In this document: positions 29,523-38,334 of the stretch, piece by piece | Layout: every line of letters begins with the position of its first letter | Position numbering within the stretch: position 1 is the stretch's first letter | Source of the DNA: Beutenbergia cavernae DSM 12333 | GTDB taxonomy: Bacteria; Actinomycetota; Actinomycetes; Actinomycetales; Beutenbergiaceae | DNA: 64,000 nucleotides | Direction: 5' to 3' | Assembly (NCBI RefSeq): GCF_000023105.1 | Contig: NC_012669.1 | Coordinates: forward strand, 2,419,025 to 2,483,024 | Translations under genes and position numbers: made by a program | The notes under the pieces: generated by a model | What the model was told of the DNA's origin: nothing | Databases searched by the model: none | Seen by the model: the letters and a program-made list of their open reading frames with translations, nothing else

Positions 29523-30341
29523 ATGGTGGCTGTGGCCGGACACCAGGGGACGCCGCTGCGCGTCATGACGTTCAACATCAAGTACGACGACGCCGCCAGC
29601 CCCGTCGCCGCGTGGGCGCCGCGCCGGGCCGCCGTCGCCGCCACGATCCGGGCGGCTGCTCCCGACGTGGTCGGGCTGCAGGAGGTCCAGTCCCACCAGC
29701 TCGCGGACCTGCGCGCGGACCTGCCGGAGTACGAGGCCGTGGGCGTGGGCCGCGACGACGGCGCCGCGGGCGGCGAGCACGTGCCTCTCCTCGTGCGCCG
29801 GGCCGCGTGGCGCATCGCGGAGTGGGGCACGTTCTGGCTGTCCGAGACGCCGGCGGTGCCGAGCCGGTTCGCCGGGACGACGTTCCCGCGGACCTGCACG
29901 TGGGCGGTGCTGGAGCCTGTCGACGGCGCCGGCCGGGCCGGATCGATCGGCGTGTGGAACGTGCACCTCGACCACGAGAGCACCGACGCCCAGGCATTCG
30001 GGCTGCGGGTCGTGCTCGACGCCGTCCGGGAGCGCGGCGACGTCCCCGCCGTCGTCCTCGGCGACCTCAACGCCGGCCCCCGCACCGAGCCCTTGGCCGT
30101 GGTCGCCGGCGCGCTCCACGACGCGCGCACCCGGAGCCGCACCGCTCCCACCGGCCCCGGCGGGACGTTCCACGACTGGGTCCCGGACGCCGTCGCGGAC
30201 ACAGCCGGCGACGACGACTCCCGCATCGACCACGTGCTCGTGTCCGACGCCGTCGGCGTCGTCGCGTACGACGTGCCGGTGCCCGGACCGGGTGTCGTGC
30301 CGAGCGACCACCTGCCCGTCGTCGTCGACCTCACCGTCTGA
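29523..30341 (+). CDS. Endonuclease/exonuclease/phosphatase family hydrolase
   Basis: 272-aa metal-dependent hydrolase of the DNase I-like EEP fold. The motif order is complete: RVMTFNIKYDD (Asn), VVGLQEVQSHQ (catalytic Glu), GVWNVHLDHES (His/Asp), VVLGDLNAGP (GDLN), and SRIDHVLVSD with terminal PSDHLPVVVDL (SDH). No signal peptide or membrane segment, so it is cytosolic; substrate could be nucleic acid, a phospholipid headgroup or a sugar phosphate. ATG at 29523 with AGGATGG-like context; an in-frame alternative lies at the MTFN methionine. Transcribed divergently from uvrC. Confidence 0.8.
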   Translation: MVAVAGHQGTPLRVMTFNIKYDDAASPVAAWAPRRAAVAATIRAAAPDVVGLQEVQSHQLADLRADLPEYEAVGVGRDDGAAGGEHVPLLVRRAAWRIAEWGTFWLSETPAVPSRFAGTTFPRTCTWAVLEPVDGAGRAGSIGVWNVHLDHESTDAQAFGLRVVLDAVRERGDVPAVVLGDLNAGPRTEPLAVVAGALHDARTRSRTAPTGPGGTFHDWVPDAVADTAGDDDSRIDHVLVSDAVGVVAYDVPVPGPGVVPSDHLPVVVDLTV

Positions 30342-30388
30342 GCCGCAACTCGACGGACAGACGCGGCGGCCCGCGCTACCGTGTGCCG

Positions 30389-30895
30389 ATGGGAGGACTC
30401 CACTCGTACACGGTGAGCGTCGACTGGACCGGCGCGCGCGAGGGCGGCACGATCGGCTACCGCGCCTACTCCCGCGAGCACGAGGTCCTCATCACCGGGA
30501 AGCCGCCCCTGCCCGGGTCGGCCGATCCCGCGTTCCGCGGCGACCCTGAGCGCTACACGCCGGAGGAGCTGCTGGTCGCCGCCCTCGCCCAGTGCCACAT
30601 GCTGTGGTTCCTGCACCTGGCGTCGACGTCCGGCGTCGTCGTGACCTCCTACTCCGACCGCGCCCTCGGGACGATGCGCGTCGAGACCGGCGGCGCCGGC
30701 CAGTTCGTCGAGGTCGTGCTGCACCCTCGGGTCGAGCTCGCGCGCCGCGACGCGTCCGACGGCGCGGAGCCCGTCGACGACGCCGCCCTCGCCGTGCTCC
30801 ACGAGCGCGCCCACGACCACTGCTTCATCGCCCGCTCGGTCAACTTCCCGGTGCTGCTGGACCCGGCGCCGCTCGGGGCCGGCGCACCCGCCTGA
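30389..30895 (+). CDS. OsmC family protein
   Basis: 168-aa OsmC/Ohr-fold protein, probably a thiol-dependent peroxidase. The two expected cysteines are in ALAQCHMLWFLH and HDHCFIARSVNFPV, the spacing of the YhfA-like branch rather than classical Ohr. ATG at 30389 begins MGGLHSYTVSVDWTG; GTG codons at 30381 and 30383 are less likely. It follows the EEP gene by 47 bp and converges on uvrA with 21 bp between stops. The second OsmC gene at 40.6 kb belongs to a different branch. Confidence 0.85.
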   Translation: MGGLHSYTVSVDWTGAREGGTIGYRAYSREHEVLITGKPPLPGSADPAFRGDPERYTPEELLVAALAQCHMLWFLHLASTSGVVVTSYSDRALGTMRVETGGAGQFVEVVLHPRVELARRDASDGAEPVDDAALAVLHERAHDHCFIARSVNFPVLLDPAPLGAGAPA

Positions 30896-30916
30896 GCTCG
30901 CGCACGGGCTCGCCGG

Positions 30917-33778
30917 TCAGGCGCTGACCGGTTCCCGCTCGGCCGGCACAAGATCCGACAGGAAGGCCCCGGTGTGGCTCTCCGCCGCGCGGGCGATCAC
31001 CTCGGGCGTCCCCTCCGCCACGACCGTCCCGCCCCCGTTGCCACCCTCCGGGCCGAGGTCGACCACCCAGTCGGCGTTCCGGATCACGTCGAGGTTGTGC
31101 TCGATGACGATGACGGTGTTGCCCTTGTCGACCAGGCCCTGCAGCACCTCGAGCAGCTTCCGGATGTCCTCGAAGTGGAGCCCCGTGGTCGGCTCGTCGA
31201 GCACGTACACCGTGCGGCCGCTCGACCGCTTCTGCAGCTCGCTGGCGAGCTTCACCCGCTGGGCCTCGCCCCCGGACAGCGTGGGCGCCGGCTGCCCGAG
31301 CCGCACGTAACCGAGACCGACGTCGACGAGGGTGCGCAGGTGACGCGAGATCGCCGGAACGGCGGCGAAGAAGTCGGCGGCCTCCGAGATCGGCATCGCC
31401 AGCACGTCGGCGACGGTCTTGCCCTTGAAGTGCACCTCGAGCGTCTCGCGGTTGTACCGGGCGCCGTGGCACACCTCGCACGGCACGTACACGTCCGGGA
31501 GGAAGTTCATCTCGATCTTCAGCGTCCCGTCGCCCGAGCACGCCTCGCACCGGCCGCCCTTGACGTTGAACGAGAACCGCCCCGGGGTGTACCCGCGGAC
31601 CTTCGCCTCGGTGGTCTCGGCGAACAGCCGGCGCACGTGGTCCCAGACCCCCGTGTACGTGGCGGGGTTCGACCGCGGCGTCCGCCCGATCGGACCTTGG
31701 TCGACGTGCACCGTCTTGTCGAGCCCGTCCATGCCCGTGACCCGGGTGTGCCGGCCGGGCACGTGCCGCGCACCGTTGAGCTCGTTCGCGAGCACGTTGT
31801 ACAGGATCCCGTTGACGAGCGTCGACTTGCCGGAACCCGACACCCCCGTCACGGCGACGAACAGGCCGAGCGGGAACGACACCGTGACGCCGCGCAGGTT
31901 GTTCTCCCGCGCGCCGACCACCGTGAGCTGTCGCTTCGCGTCCCGCGGCCGGCGCACCGGCGGCACCGGGATCTCGCGGCGACCGTCGAGGTACGCACCG
32001 GTGAGCGACTCCTCCGCCTCGAGGAGCCCGGCGAAGTCCCCGGAGTGCACGATCCGCCCGCCGTGCTCCCCCGCCCCCGGCCCGATGTCCACGATCCAGT
32101 CGGCGGCCCGGATCGTGTCCTCGTCGTGCTCGACGACGATCAGCGTGTTCCCGAGGTCGCGCAGACGCGTGAGCGTGTCGATGAGCCGCCGGTTGTCCCG
32201 CTGGTGCAGCCCGATGCTCGGCTCGTCCAGGACGTACAGCACGCCGACGAGGCCCGAGCCGATCTGCGTCGCGAGGCGGATCCGCTGCGCCTCGCCGCCG
32301 GACAGCGTGCCCGACGGGCGGGACAGCGTCAGGTAGTCGAGCCCGACGTCGAGCAGGAACCCGAGGCGGGCGTGGATCTCCTTGAGCACCTGCCCGGCGA
32401 TCGCGCGCTCCCGCACCCCCAGGTCGAGCGTGTCGAGGAAAACCTTCGCCTCGTCGATCGGCAGCGCGCACACCTCGGCGATGGAGCGGCCGCCGATGCG
32501 CACCGCGAGGACCTCCGGCTTGAGGCGGGTGCCCTGGCACACCGGGCAGGGCACCTCGCGCATGAAGCCCTCGTACTTCTCCCGGGACCACTCGGACTCC
32601 GTCTCCGAGTGCCGGCGCTGGATGAACGTGACGGCGCCCTCGAAGCCCGAGGAGTACTGCCGCTCGCGCCCCCAGCGGTTCTTGTACCGCACGTGGACCT
32701 CGTGGTCCTTGCCGTACAGGACCGCCTCCTTCGCGCGCTTCGGGAGGGCGCGCCACGGGACGTCGACGGAGAACCCGAGCTCCTCGCCGAGCGCGGCCAG
32801 GAGCCGGCCGTAGTACTCCGACGAGGCCTGCGCCCATGGGGCGATGGCGCCCTGCGCGAGCGTCAGCTCCTCGTCCGGTACGAGCAGCTCCGGGTCGACC
32901 TCGAGCCGCGACCCGAGGCCCGTGCACTCGGGGCACGCCCCGTACGGCGCGTTGAACGAGAACGTGCGCGGCTCGATCTCGTCGAGCGCGAGCGGGTGGT
33001 CGTTCGGGCACGCCCGCTTCTCGGAGAAGCGCCGTTCCCGATCGGGTGCGTCGGCCGGAAGGTCCACGAGCTCGACGACGAGCAGGCCCTCCGCGAGGCG
33101 CAGCGCCGTCTCGACGGAGTCGGTGATCCGCTGCCGCGAGCCCGCCCGGGCCACGAGGCGGTCGACGACCACCTCGATCGAGTGCTTGAGCTTCTTCTCC
33201 AGCGTCGGCGGCTCGGCGAGCGGCACGACCTCGCCGTCCACCCGGGCGCGGGCGAAGCCCTGCTGCTGCAGCTCGCGGAACAGGTCGGCGTACTCGCCCT
33301 TGCGCCCACGGACCACCGGAGCCAGCACCTGGAACCGGGTGCCCTCGTCCAGCTCGAGGAGCCGGTCGACGATCTGCTGCGGCGTCTGCGCCGTCACGCG
33401 CTCGCCGCAGACCGGGCAGAACTGCGTGCCGGCACGAGCGAACAGCAGCCGGAGGTAGTCGTACACCTCGGTGATCGTGCCGACCGTCGAGCGCGGGTTC
33501 CGGTTCGTCGACTTCTGGTCGATCGACACCGCCGGGGACAGCCCCTCGATGAAGTCGACGTCCGGCTTGTCCATCTGACCGAGGAACTGACGGGCGTACG
33601 AGGACAGCGACTCCACGTAGCGCCGCTGGCCCTCCGCGAAGATCGTGTCGAACGCCAGGGAGGACTTCCCGGAGCCGGACAGGCCCGTGAAGACGATGAG
33701 GCGGTCGCGCGGAAGATCGATCGAGACGTTCTGCAGGTTGTGCTCGCGCGCGCCGGAGACGACGAGGTGTTCACTCAC
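30917..33778 (-). CDS. uvrA: Excinuclease ABC subunit A
   Basis: 953-aa damage-recognition ATPase of nucleotide excision repair. It has two ABC ATPase units: Walker A motifs [15 protein letters not shown] and [15 protein letters not shown], signature loops [17 protein letters not shown] and [16 protein letters not shown], and zinc-binding CxxC pairs ([26 protein letters not shown]). Start is GTG at 33778 ([15 protein letters not shown]), which matches the family; the frame is open 36 nt further upstream. A near-consensus LexA box lies 29 bp upstream, so SOS induction is likely. Confidence 0.98.
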   Translation of the reverse strand: MSEHLVVSGAREHNLQNVSIDLPRDRLIVFTGLSGSGKSSLAFDTIFAEGQRRYVESLSSYARQFLGQMDKPDVDFIEGLSPAVSIDQKSTNRNPRSTVGTITEVYDYLRLLFARAGTQFCPVCGERVTAQTPQQIVDRLLELDEGTRFQVLAPVVRGRKGEYADLFRELQQQGFARARVDGEVVPLAEPPTLEKKLKHSIEVVVDRLVARAGSRQRITDSVETALRLAEGLLVVELVDLPADAPDRERRFSEKRACPNDHPLALDEIEPRTFSFNAPYGACPECTGLGSRLEVDPELLVPDEELTLAQGAIAPWAQASSEYYGRLLAALGEELGFSVDVPWRALPKRAKEAVLYGKDHEVHVRYKNRWGRERQYSSGFEGAVTFIQRRHSETESEWSREKYEGFMREVPCPVCQGTRLKPEVLAVRIGGRSIAEVCALPIDEAKVFLDTLDLGVRERAIAGQVLKEIHARLGFLLDVGLDYLTLSRPSGTLSGGEAQRIRLATQIGSGLVGVLYVLDEPSIGLHQRDNRRLIDTLTRLRDLGNTLIVVEHDEDTIRAADWIVDIGPGAGEHGGRIVHSGDFAGLLEAEESLTGAYLDGRREIPVPPVRRPRDAKRQLTVVGARENNLRGVTVSFPLGLFVAVTGVSGSGKSTLVNGILYNVLANELNGARHVPGRHTRVTGMDGLDKTVHVDQGPIGRTPRSNPATYTGVWDHVRRLFAETTEAKVRGYTPGRFSFNVKGGRCEACSGDGTLKIEMNFLPDVYVPCEVCHGARYNRETLEVHFKGKTVADVLAMPISEAADFFAAVPAISRHLRTLVDVGLGYVRLGQPAPTLSGGEAQRVKLASELQKRSSGRTVYVLDEPTTGLHFEDIRKLLEVLQGLVDKGNTVIVIEHNLDVIRNADWVVDLGPEGGNGGGTVVAEGTPEVIARAAESHTGAFLSDLVPAEREPVSA

Positions 33779-33806
33779 CGTGCCATGGTAGGCGCGCCCA
33801 CCGACA

Positions 33807-33822
33807 TCGCACACCTGTTCGA
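33807..33822. promoter_or_regulatory. LexA (SOS) box upstream of uvrA
   Basis: On the minus strand TCGAACAGGTGTGCGA, a 16-nt element matching the actinobacterial SOS box TCGAAC-N4-GTTCGA at 11 of 12 fixed positions, 28 bp upstream of the uvrA GTG. The location is right for repression of uvrA by LexA. No lexA gene lies in the window. Confidence 0.7.
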
Positions 33823-33881
33823 CGGCGTGTCGGCGCGGCGGGTCGCGGGATGCCTCGGCCCAGCGCGCTCCGGCCGCGTAT

Positions 33882-34436
33882 TCACACGGGTTCGAGGCGC
33901 TCGTGCGGTTCGGGCGGGAGCTCGACGACGATCGCGTCGCCGCCGGCGATCTCGCCGCCGGTGAGCGCCACCGTCATGATCCCCGCTTTGCGCACCGTCC
34001 CGCCGTCGTCGTCCCGGAACACGACGCGCCGCAGCAACCCGGGGGCGAAGTCGTTGATCTGCTGGCACGGGTTGCGCAGGCCGGTCACCTCGAGGACGAC
34101 GTCGGGCCCGATCCGCAGGATCGTCCCCCGCGGCAGGTCGAGCAGGTCCACGCCCCGCGTCGTGACGTTCTCGCCGAGGTCACCGGGGTCGACGGTGAAC
34201 CCCGCTGCGGCGAGCTCGTCGAACAGCTCCGCGTGCATGAGGTGCACCTGACGCAGGTTCGGCCGTGTCGGGTCGGCGCGGACCCGCGAGCGGTGCTTGA
34301 CCGTCACGCCGGCGTGCACGTCGTCCTCGACGCCGATCCCGGCGATCACCCGGATGCGCTCCCGGGCGGGCTTGCTGAACGAGTAGCTCGCGTTGCTGTG
34401 CACGGACACGGCCGTGGCCGTGGGCGAGAGGGTCAC
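33882..34436 (-). CDS. MOSC domain-containing protein
   Basis: 184-aa stand-alone MOSC domain, the sulfur-carrier domain found at the C-terminus of molybdenum-cofactor sulfurases. The conserved cysteine is in [14 protein letters not shown], and the [18 protein letters not shown] and [21 protein letters not shown] segments are typical. It probably mobilises sulfane sulfur for a metal centre or a detoxification reaction; the partner is unknown. GTG at 34436 ([10 protein letters not shown]). Upstream lies a 361-bp repeat-rich gap. The C-terminus extends towards the uvrA promoter. Confidence 0.88.
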   Translation of the reverse strand: MTLSPTATAVSVHSNASYSFSKPARERIRVIAGIGVEDDVHAGVTVKHRSRVRADPTRPNLRQVHLMHAELFDELAAAGFTVDPGDLGENVTTRGVDLLDLPRGTILRIGPDVVLEVTGLRNPCQQINDFAPGLLRRVVFRDDDGGTVRKAGIMTVALTGGEIAGGDAIVVELPPEPHERLEPV

Positions 34437-34515
34437 GCTCGCGACCCTACCCGGACCCTGCGCCGCACCTGCTCGGCGGCGGGCGTGACCAGGCGATCAG
34501 TCGCGCGTGGGGCCG

Positions 34516-34571
34516 CGACCAGGCGATGAGTCGCGTCGGCGAGGCCCCGAACGCGACCGATCGCCTGGTCG
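34516..34571. repeat. Long hairpin with flanking partial direct repeat
   Basis: CGACCAGGCGAT (34516-34527) and ATCGCCTGGTCG (34560-34571) form a perfect 12-bp stem; after a 2-nt mismatch GTCGCGT and ACGCGAC add 7 bp and CGG/CCG 3 bp, leaving a 7-nt loop plus one bulged base. The left arm also recurs as a near-identical direct copy at 34486-34504 (GACCAGGCGATCAGTCGCG against GACCAGGCGATGAGTCGCG). It lies between the MOSC and YciI genes and may be a second repeat family or a terminator-like structure. Confidence 0.65.
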
Positions 34572-34634
34572 GGCATCCCGGCAGGTGTGTACGACGCCCG
34601 TCTCGTCTGCCGCGTCGTCCCACGGCGGCGTCGA

Positions 34635-34784
34635 GTCCTCGCTCCGTTGCCCTCGGTCGCGATCCTCCTGCGCTCGTCCCCCGCTCCGGAGTCCTCGCTC
34701 CGTTGCCCTCGGTCGCGATCCTCCTGCGCTCGTCCCTCGCTCCGGAGACCTCGCTCCGTTGCCCTCGGTCCCGATCCCCCTGGG
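34635..34784 (-). repeat. Dispersed AGGAGG repeat, 56-bp tandem array
   Basis: Three tandem units of 56-bp period start at 34635, 34691 and 34747; the first two differ by two bases and the third is truncated and degenerate, ending 13 bp before the YciI start codon. Units one and two contain the exact 24-nt core shared with 12.6 kb and 59.4 kb (34653-34676 and 34709-34732). With the hairpin at 34516-34571 this fills most of the 361-bp gap between MOSC and YciI; no gene is supported in it. Confidence 0.85.
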
Positions 34785-34797
34785 TACGCTTCGGGAC

Positions 34798-35094
34798 ATG
34801 CCCGTCTACGCCGTCGAGTACACGTACGCCCACACGCCGGACGCCGTCGCCGTCCGCGACGAGGTCCGCCCGGCGCACCGCGACTTCCTGCGCGGCCTGG
34901 AGCGCGACGGCCGCCTCCTGGCGTCCGGCCCGTTCACGGGCTCGCCCGGCGCCCTCCTGCTCGTCCGCGGCGACGACGCGGACGAGGCGCTGCGTGCTCT
35001 CGACGCCGACCCGTTCGCCGCGGCGGGCATCATCGCGGACCGGGAGGCTCGTGCGTGGGAGCCCGTGATCGGCCCCTGGGCGTCCGCGCTGTGA
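34798..35094 (+). CDS. YciI family protein
   Basis: 98-aa ferredoxin-like alpha+beta protein of the YciI/YCII family, which shares a fold with muconolactone isomerases. The RPAHRDFLRGLERDGRLLASGPF segment carries the conserved histidine and the GPF turn, followed by LLVRGDDADEALRALDADPF. The substrate is unknown. ATG at 34798 is clear; there is little ribosome binding site because the truncated repeat unit runs up to it. The bile acid:sodium symporter-like gene starts 16 bp downstream and is probably co-transcribed. Confidence 0.85.
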   Translation: MPVYAVEYTYAHTPDAVAVRDEVRPAHRDFLRGLERDGRLLASGPFTGSPGALLLVRGDDADEALRALDADPFAAAGIIADREARAWEPVIGPWASAL

Positions 35095-35110
35095 CACCGC
35101 TGACGACGCG

Positions 35111-36082
35111 ATGAAGGCACTGCGGGCCTGGGTCGACCCGTTCGTCCTCGCGCTCGTCGCGACCCTCCTGATCGGGCTGTTCGTCCCGACGACGGCGCAG
35201 GTGCGGTCCGTCGTCGACGTCACCGGCGACATCGCCGTCACCGTCCTGTTCCTCGTCTACGGCATGCGCCTCGCGACGAGGGAGGTCGTCGCCGGGCTGC
35301 GCGACGCCCGGCTCCAGGGGGCGATGCTCGCGGCGACGTTCGTCCTGTTCCCGGCCCTCGGTCTCCTGCTCTCGAGCGTGGCGGAGCCGCTCCTGGGCAC
35401 CGTCCTCGCGACCGGGATGCTCTTCCTCACGCTGCTGCCCTCCACCGTGCAGTCCTCGGTGGCGTTCGTCTCGGTGGCCCGCGGCGACGTCGCCGGCGCG
35501 ATCTGCGGGGCCACGCTCTCGAACGTCCTCGGCATGCTCCTCACGCCGGCGCTGGTCCTGCTGATCATGGGCCGGACGTCCGGGGCCGCGGGTCTCGGCG
35601 GCCTCCCGACGGTGCTCCTGCACCTGCTGCTCCCGTTCGTCGTGGGGCAGCTGCTCTCCCGGTGGACGGGGCCGTGGATCCGGGCACGGCGGTGGCTGAC
35701 CGTGGGCGTGGACCGCACCACGATCCTGCTCGTCGTCCTCGGGGCCGTGGCGACGGCGACGGCGAACGGCACGTGGTCCCTCGTCCGCCCGTCGATGCTC
35801 GTGTGGCTCATCCTGCTGAGCGGTGTGCTGCTCACCGTCGTCCTGCTCGCCGCGTGGTTCGGCGCGCCGCTGCTACGGCTCGGCGGCGCGCGTCGCTCGG
35901 CCCTGCTCATGGTCGGCTCGACGAAGTCCCTGGCGACCGGACTCCCCATGGCGGCGGTCCTGTTCTCACCGGCGCTGGCCGCCCAGGTGGCCGTGCCGGT
36001 GATCGTGTTCCACCAGCTGCAGCTCATCACGTGCGCCGTGCTGGCGCGCCGGATCGCGCGCCGGCCGGACGCCGTCGCCTGA
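35111..36082 (+). CDS. Bile acid:sodium symporter (SBF) family transporter
   Basis: 323-aa integral membrane protein with nine or ten hydrophobic segments, in the YfeH-like group of the SBF/ASBT superfamily. Recognisable segments are DPFVLALVATLLIGLFVPT, LFLVYGMRLATREV, LLPSTVQSSVAFVSVARGDVAGAICGATLSN (discontinuous helix region) and VGSTKSLATGLPMAAVLF (second crossover region). It likely carries an organic anion with sodium; the substrate is not predictable. ATG at 35111 lies 16 bp from the YciI stop. It converges with the TerC pair, 12 bp between stops. Confidence 0.87.
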   Translation: MKALRAWVDPFVLALVATLLIGLFVPTTAQVRSVVDVTGDIAVTVLFLVYGMRLATREVVAGLRDARLQGAMLAATFVLFPALGLLLSSVAEPLLGTVLATGMLFLTLLPSTVQSSVAFVSVARGDVAGAICGATLSNVLGMLLTPALVLLIMGRTSGAAGLGGLPTVLLHLLLPFVVGQLLSRWTGPWIRARRWLTVGVDRTTILLVVLGAVATATANGTWSLVRPSMLVWLILLSGVLLTVVLLAAWFGAPLLRLGGARRSALLMVGSTKSLATGLPMAAVLFSPALAAQVAVPVIVFHQLQLITCAVLARRIARRPDAVA

Positions 36083-36094
36083 TCCGGCCGGGCC

Positions 36095-37081
36095 TCAGGC
36101 GGGTTCGATCCGGTTCGAGCGGGCCGTCTTCGCGAGGCTGGCGACAGTCGTGACGCCGAGCGTCCCCACGATGACGACGAGCGACAGCCAGATCGGGATC
36201 TCGGGTGCCCACTCGACGGGCGCGCCGTGGTTGACGAACGGCACGGAGTTCGTGTGCAGGGCGTGCAGCACGAGCTTGACCCCGATGAAGCCGAGGATGA
36301 TCGCGAGCCCGTACGTCAGGTACACGAGTCGCTCCAGCAGGCCGCCGAGCAGGAAGTACAGCTGCCGCAGACCCATGAGGGCGAACAGGTTCGTCGCGAA
36401 CACGATGAACGGATCCTGGGTCAGCCCGAAGATCGCGGGGATCGAGTCGAACGCGAACAGCAGGTCGGTGGTGCCCAGGGCGAGCAGCACGATGAGCATC
36501 GGTGTGAGCATCCAGCGCGCGTCCACACGTGTCGACAGGCGTGTCGAGTCGTAGTGGTCGGAGATGGGGAGCACCTTCCGCAGACCGCGGATGAGCGCGT
36601 TCTCCTTGTACTCCTCGTCGTCGTCCTGCCCGCGCGCCATCTTCAGCGCCGTGACGAGGAGGATCACTCCGAACAGGTAGAACACCCAGGTGTACCGCTC
36701 GATGACCGCCGCGCCCAGCAGGATGAACACCGCACGCAGGACGAGCGCGATGACGATCCCGATCATCAGCGTCCGCTGCTGCAGTTCTCGGGGCACGGCG
36801 AACGCCGCCATGATCACCGTGAACACGAACAGGTTGTCGAGCGACAACGAGTACTCGGTGAGCCAACCGGCGTAGAACTCGCCCGCCGCCGTCCCGCCGG
36901 AGACCACCAGGACGGCGACGCCGAAGAGCAGGGCCAGCCCGATGTAGACGCTGACCCAGATCGCGCTCTCCCGGAAGGAAGGGACGTGAGGGCGGCGCCC
37001 GATGATGAGCAGGTCGGCGAGCAGGATGCCCGCGAGCAGGGTGAGCGCCGTGATCTCGAACCACGCGGGGATCTCATGCAT
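36095..37081 (-). CDS. TerC family integral membrane protein (second gene of riboswitch operon)
   Basis: 328-aa Alx/TerC-like protein with about eight to nine helices. LSLDNLFVFTVIMAAFAVPRELQQRTLMIGI and FAFDSIPAIFGLTQDPFIVFATNLFALMGLRQLYFLL are the two core motifs, with the paired acidic residues thought to bind metal. Several cytoplasmic acidic residues (GQDDDEEYKEN) precede the second half. ATG at 37081 overlaps the upstream TerC gene by 8 bp, so both depend on the riboswitch transcript. It differs from the 8.3-kb TerC, which belongs to the shorter subgroup. Confidence 0.9.
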   Translation of the reverse strand: MHEIPAWFEITALTLLAGILLADLLIIGRRPHVPSFRESAIWVSVYIGLALLFGVAVLVVSGGTAAGEFYAGWLTEYSLSLDNLFVFTVIMAAFAVPRELQQRTLMIGIVIALVLRAVFILLGAAVIERYTWVFYLFGVILLVTALKMARGQDDDEEYKENALIRGLRKVLPISDHYDSTRLSTRVDARWMLTPMLIVLLALGTTDLLFAFDSIPAIFGLTQDPFIVFATNLFALMGLRQLYFLLGGLLERLVYLTYGLAIILGFIGVKLVLHALHTNSVPFVNHGAPVEWAPEIPIWLSLVVIVGTLGVTTVASLAKTARSNRIEPA

Positions 37082-38066
37082 CGGTCGAGCGGCTCCCTGC
37101 GTCGGACCGGCTCTTGATCAGGCTCGCCACCGTCGTGATGGCGAGCGTCACGACGATGAAGACGAGCGAGAGTGCGGTGGGGATCTCCGGGATGACCTCG
37201 ATGTGCTCGCCACCGTTGATGAACGGGAGCTCGTTCTCGTGCATGGCGTGGATGACCAGCTTGGCGCCGATGAACGCGAGGATCGCGGCGAGCCCGTAGT
37301 TGAGGTAGACGAGCCGGTCGAGCAACCCGTCGATGAGGAAGAACAGCTGACGCAGGCCGAGGAGCGAGAACGCGTTGGCCGCGAAGATCAGGTAGACCTC
37401 CTGCGTCAGCCCGAAGATGGCGGGGATCGAGTCGACGGCGAAGAGGATGTCGGCGCTGCCGATCGCCACCATGACGACGAGCATCGGTGTGATGTGCCAG
37501 CGGTGGTCGTGGCGCACGAAGATCCGGTCGCCGACGTAGTCCTCCGTGGTCGGCAGCAGCCTTCGCACCACGCGGACCAGCGCGTTCTCGCGTTGCTCGT
37601 CACCCTCGTGGCCGGTGTGCCGCGCCTGTGCGACGGCCGTCCAGATGAGGAACGCCCCGAACACGTAGAAGATCCACGAGAAGTTGTTGACGAGCTCGGC
37701 GCCGAGCAGGATGAAGACCGTCCGCAGCACGAGCGCGATGATGATGCCGACGAACAGCACCTTCTGCTGATACTCCCGCGGGACGGCGAAGCTGCCCATG
37801 ATGAGGACGAACACGAACAGGTTGTCGACCGAGAGGCTCTTCTCGGTGAGGTAGCCCGCGTAGTACTCCCCGGCGAAGCCCGCCCCCCAGCCGATCCACA
37901 CCAGCAGGCCGAACGCGAGGGCGATCGCGATGTACGCGACCGACCACCACGCCGACTCGCGCAGCGTCGGGGCGTGCGGCTTGCGCACGTGCCCGATCAG
38001 GTCGACGGCCAGCATCGCGACGATGCCGCCGATCGTGATCAGCCAGACCCAGACAGGAACGTCCAC
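37074..38066 (-). CDS. TerC family integral membrane protein (first gene of riboswitch operon)
   Basis: 330-aa paralogue of the following gene, sharing LSVDNLFVFVLIMGSFAVPREYQQKVLFVGI and FAVDSIPAIFGLTQEVYLIFAANAFSLLGLRQLFFLIDGLLDRLVYL. Family members such as Alx and MntP-linked TerC proteins act in manganese efflux or metalation of exported proteins. GTG at 38066 is chosen: it has GGAGGTAG four bases upstream, and this Shine-Dalgarno is the target of the riboswitch. Translation is therefore expected to rise with manganese. Confidence 0.92.
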   Translation of the reverse strand: MDVPVWVWLITIGGIVAMLAVDLIGHVRKPHAPTLRESAWWSVAYIAIALAFGLLVWIGWGAGFAGEYYAGYLTEKSLSVDNLFVFVLIMGSFAVPREYQQKVLFVGIIIALVLRTVFILLGAELVNNFSWIFYVFGAFLIWTAVAQARHTGHEGDEQRENALVRVVRRLLPTTEDYVGDRIFVRHDHRWHITPMLVVMVAIGSADILFAVDSIPAIFGLTQEVYLIFAANAFSLLGLRQLFFLIDGLLDRLVYLNYGLAAILAFIGAKLVIHAMHENELPFINGGEHIEVIPEIPTALSLVFIVVTLAITTVASLIKSRSDAGSRSTDA

Positions 38067-38072
38067 CGAGCT

Positions 38073-38104
38073 ACCTCCGGTACCGATGACAGGGGACCGG
38101 AGGT
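38073..38104 (-). promoter_or_regulatory. Shine-Dalgarno sequestering hairpin
   Basis: On the minus strand ACCTCCGGT (38104-38096), the 3' end of the riboswitch P1 strand, is perfectly complementary over 9 bp to ACCGGAGGT (38081-38073), which holds the Shine-Dalgarno of the TerC gene. The loop is 14 nt. The CCTCC cannot pair with the 5' GGAGG of the riboswitch and the Shine-Dalgarno at once, which gives an on/off translational switch. Confidence 0.7.
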
Positions 38105-38220
38105 CTCCTCCGCCCGCGTCACCGGTCCCGGACCGAATGACGTCGGACCCGATGGCACCGAGCCGTCAACCATGACGGCCGTGATGACGATGCCACGGCG
38201 ACGGGAGTACTCCCCTCCAA
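38096..38220 (-). ncRNA. yybP-ykoY (manganese) riboswitch
   Basis: Leader element 5' of the TerC pair. Read on the minus strand it has the yybP-ykoY signatures in order: GGAGGGGAGTA at the 5' end (38218-38208), CATCGTCATCACG (38192-38180) followed by a CATGGTTGACG segment, a GGTCCGGGACCGGTGACG arm, and the 3' GGAGGAGACCTCC (38111-38099) closing P1 with the 5' GGAGG. Known members bind Mn2+ and control alx, mntP and TerC-family genes. Matching is from memory of the consensus, not a covariance search. The region 38221-38334 upstream should hold the promoter, not resolved. Confidence 0.85.
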
Positions 38221-38334
38221 CCAGGCGAGCATACGGGACGCGGCGCCCCGGACGGGCCGGACGCGACGTTCGTCACATCCCGAGCCGGCGATCGGCGGTG
38301 CCACCGCCGGACGCTGGGCGCCGCACGCTCGGGC

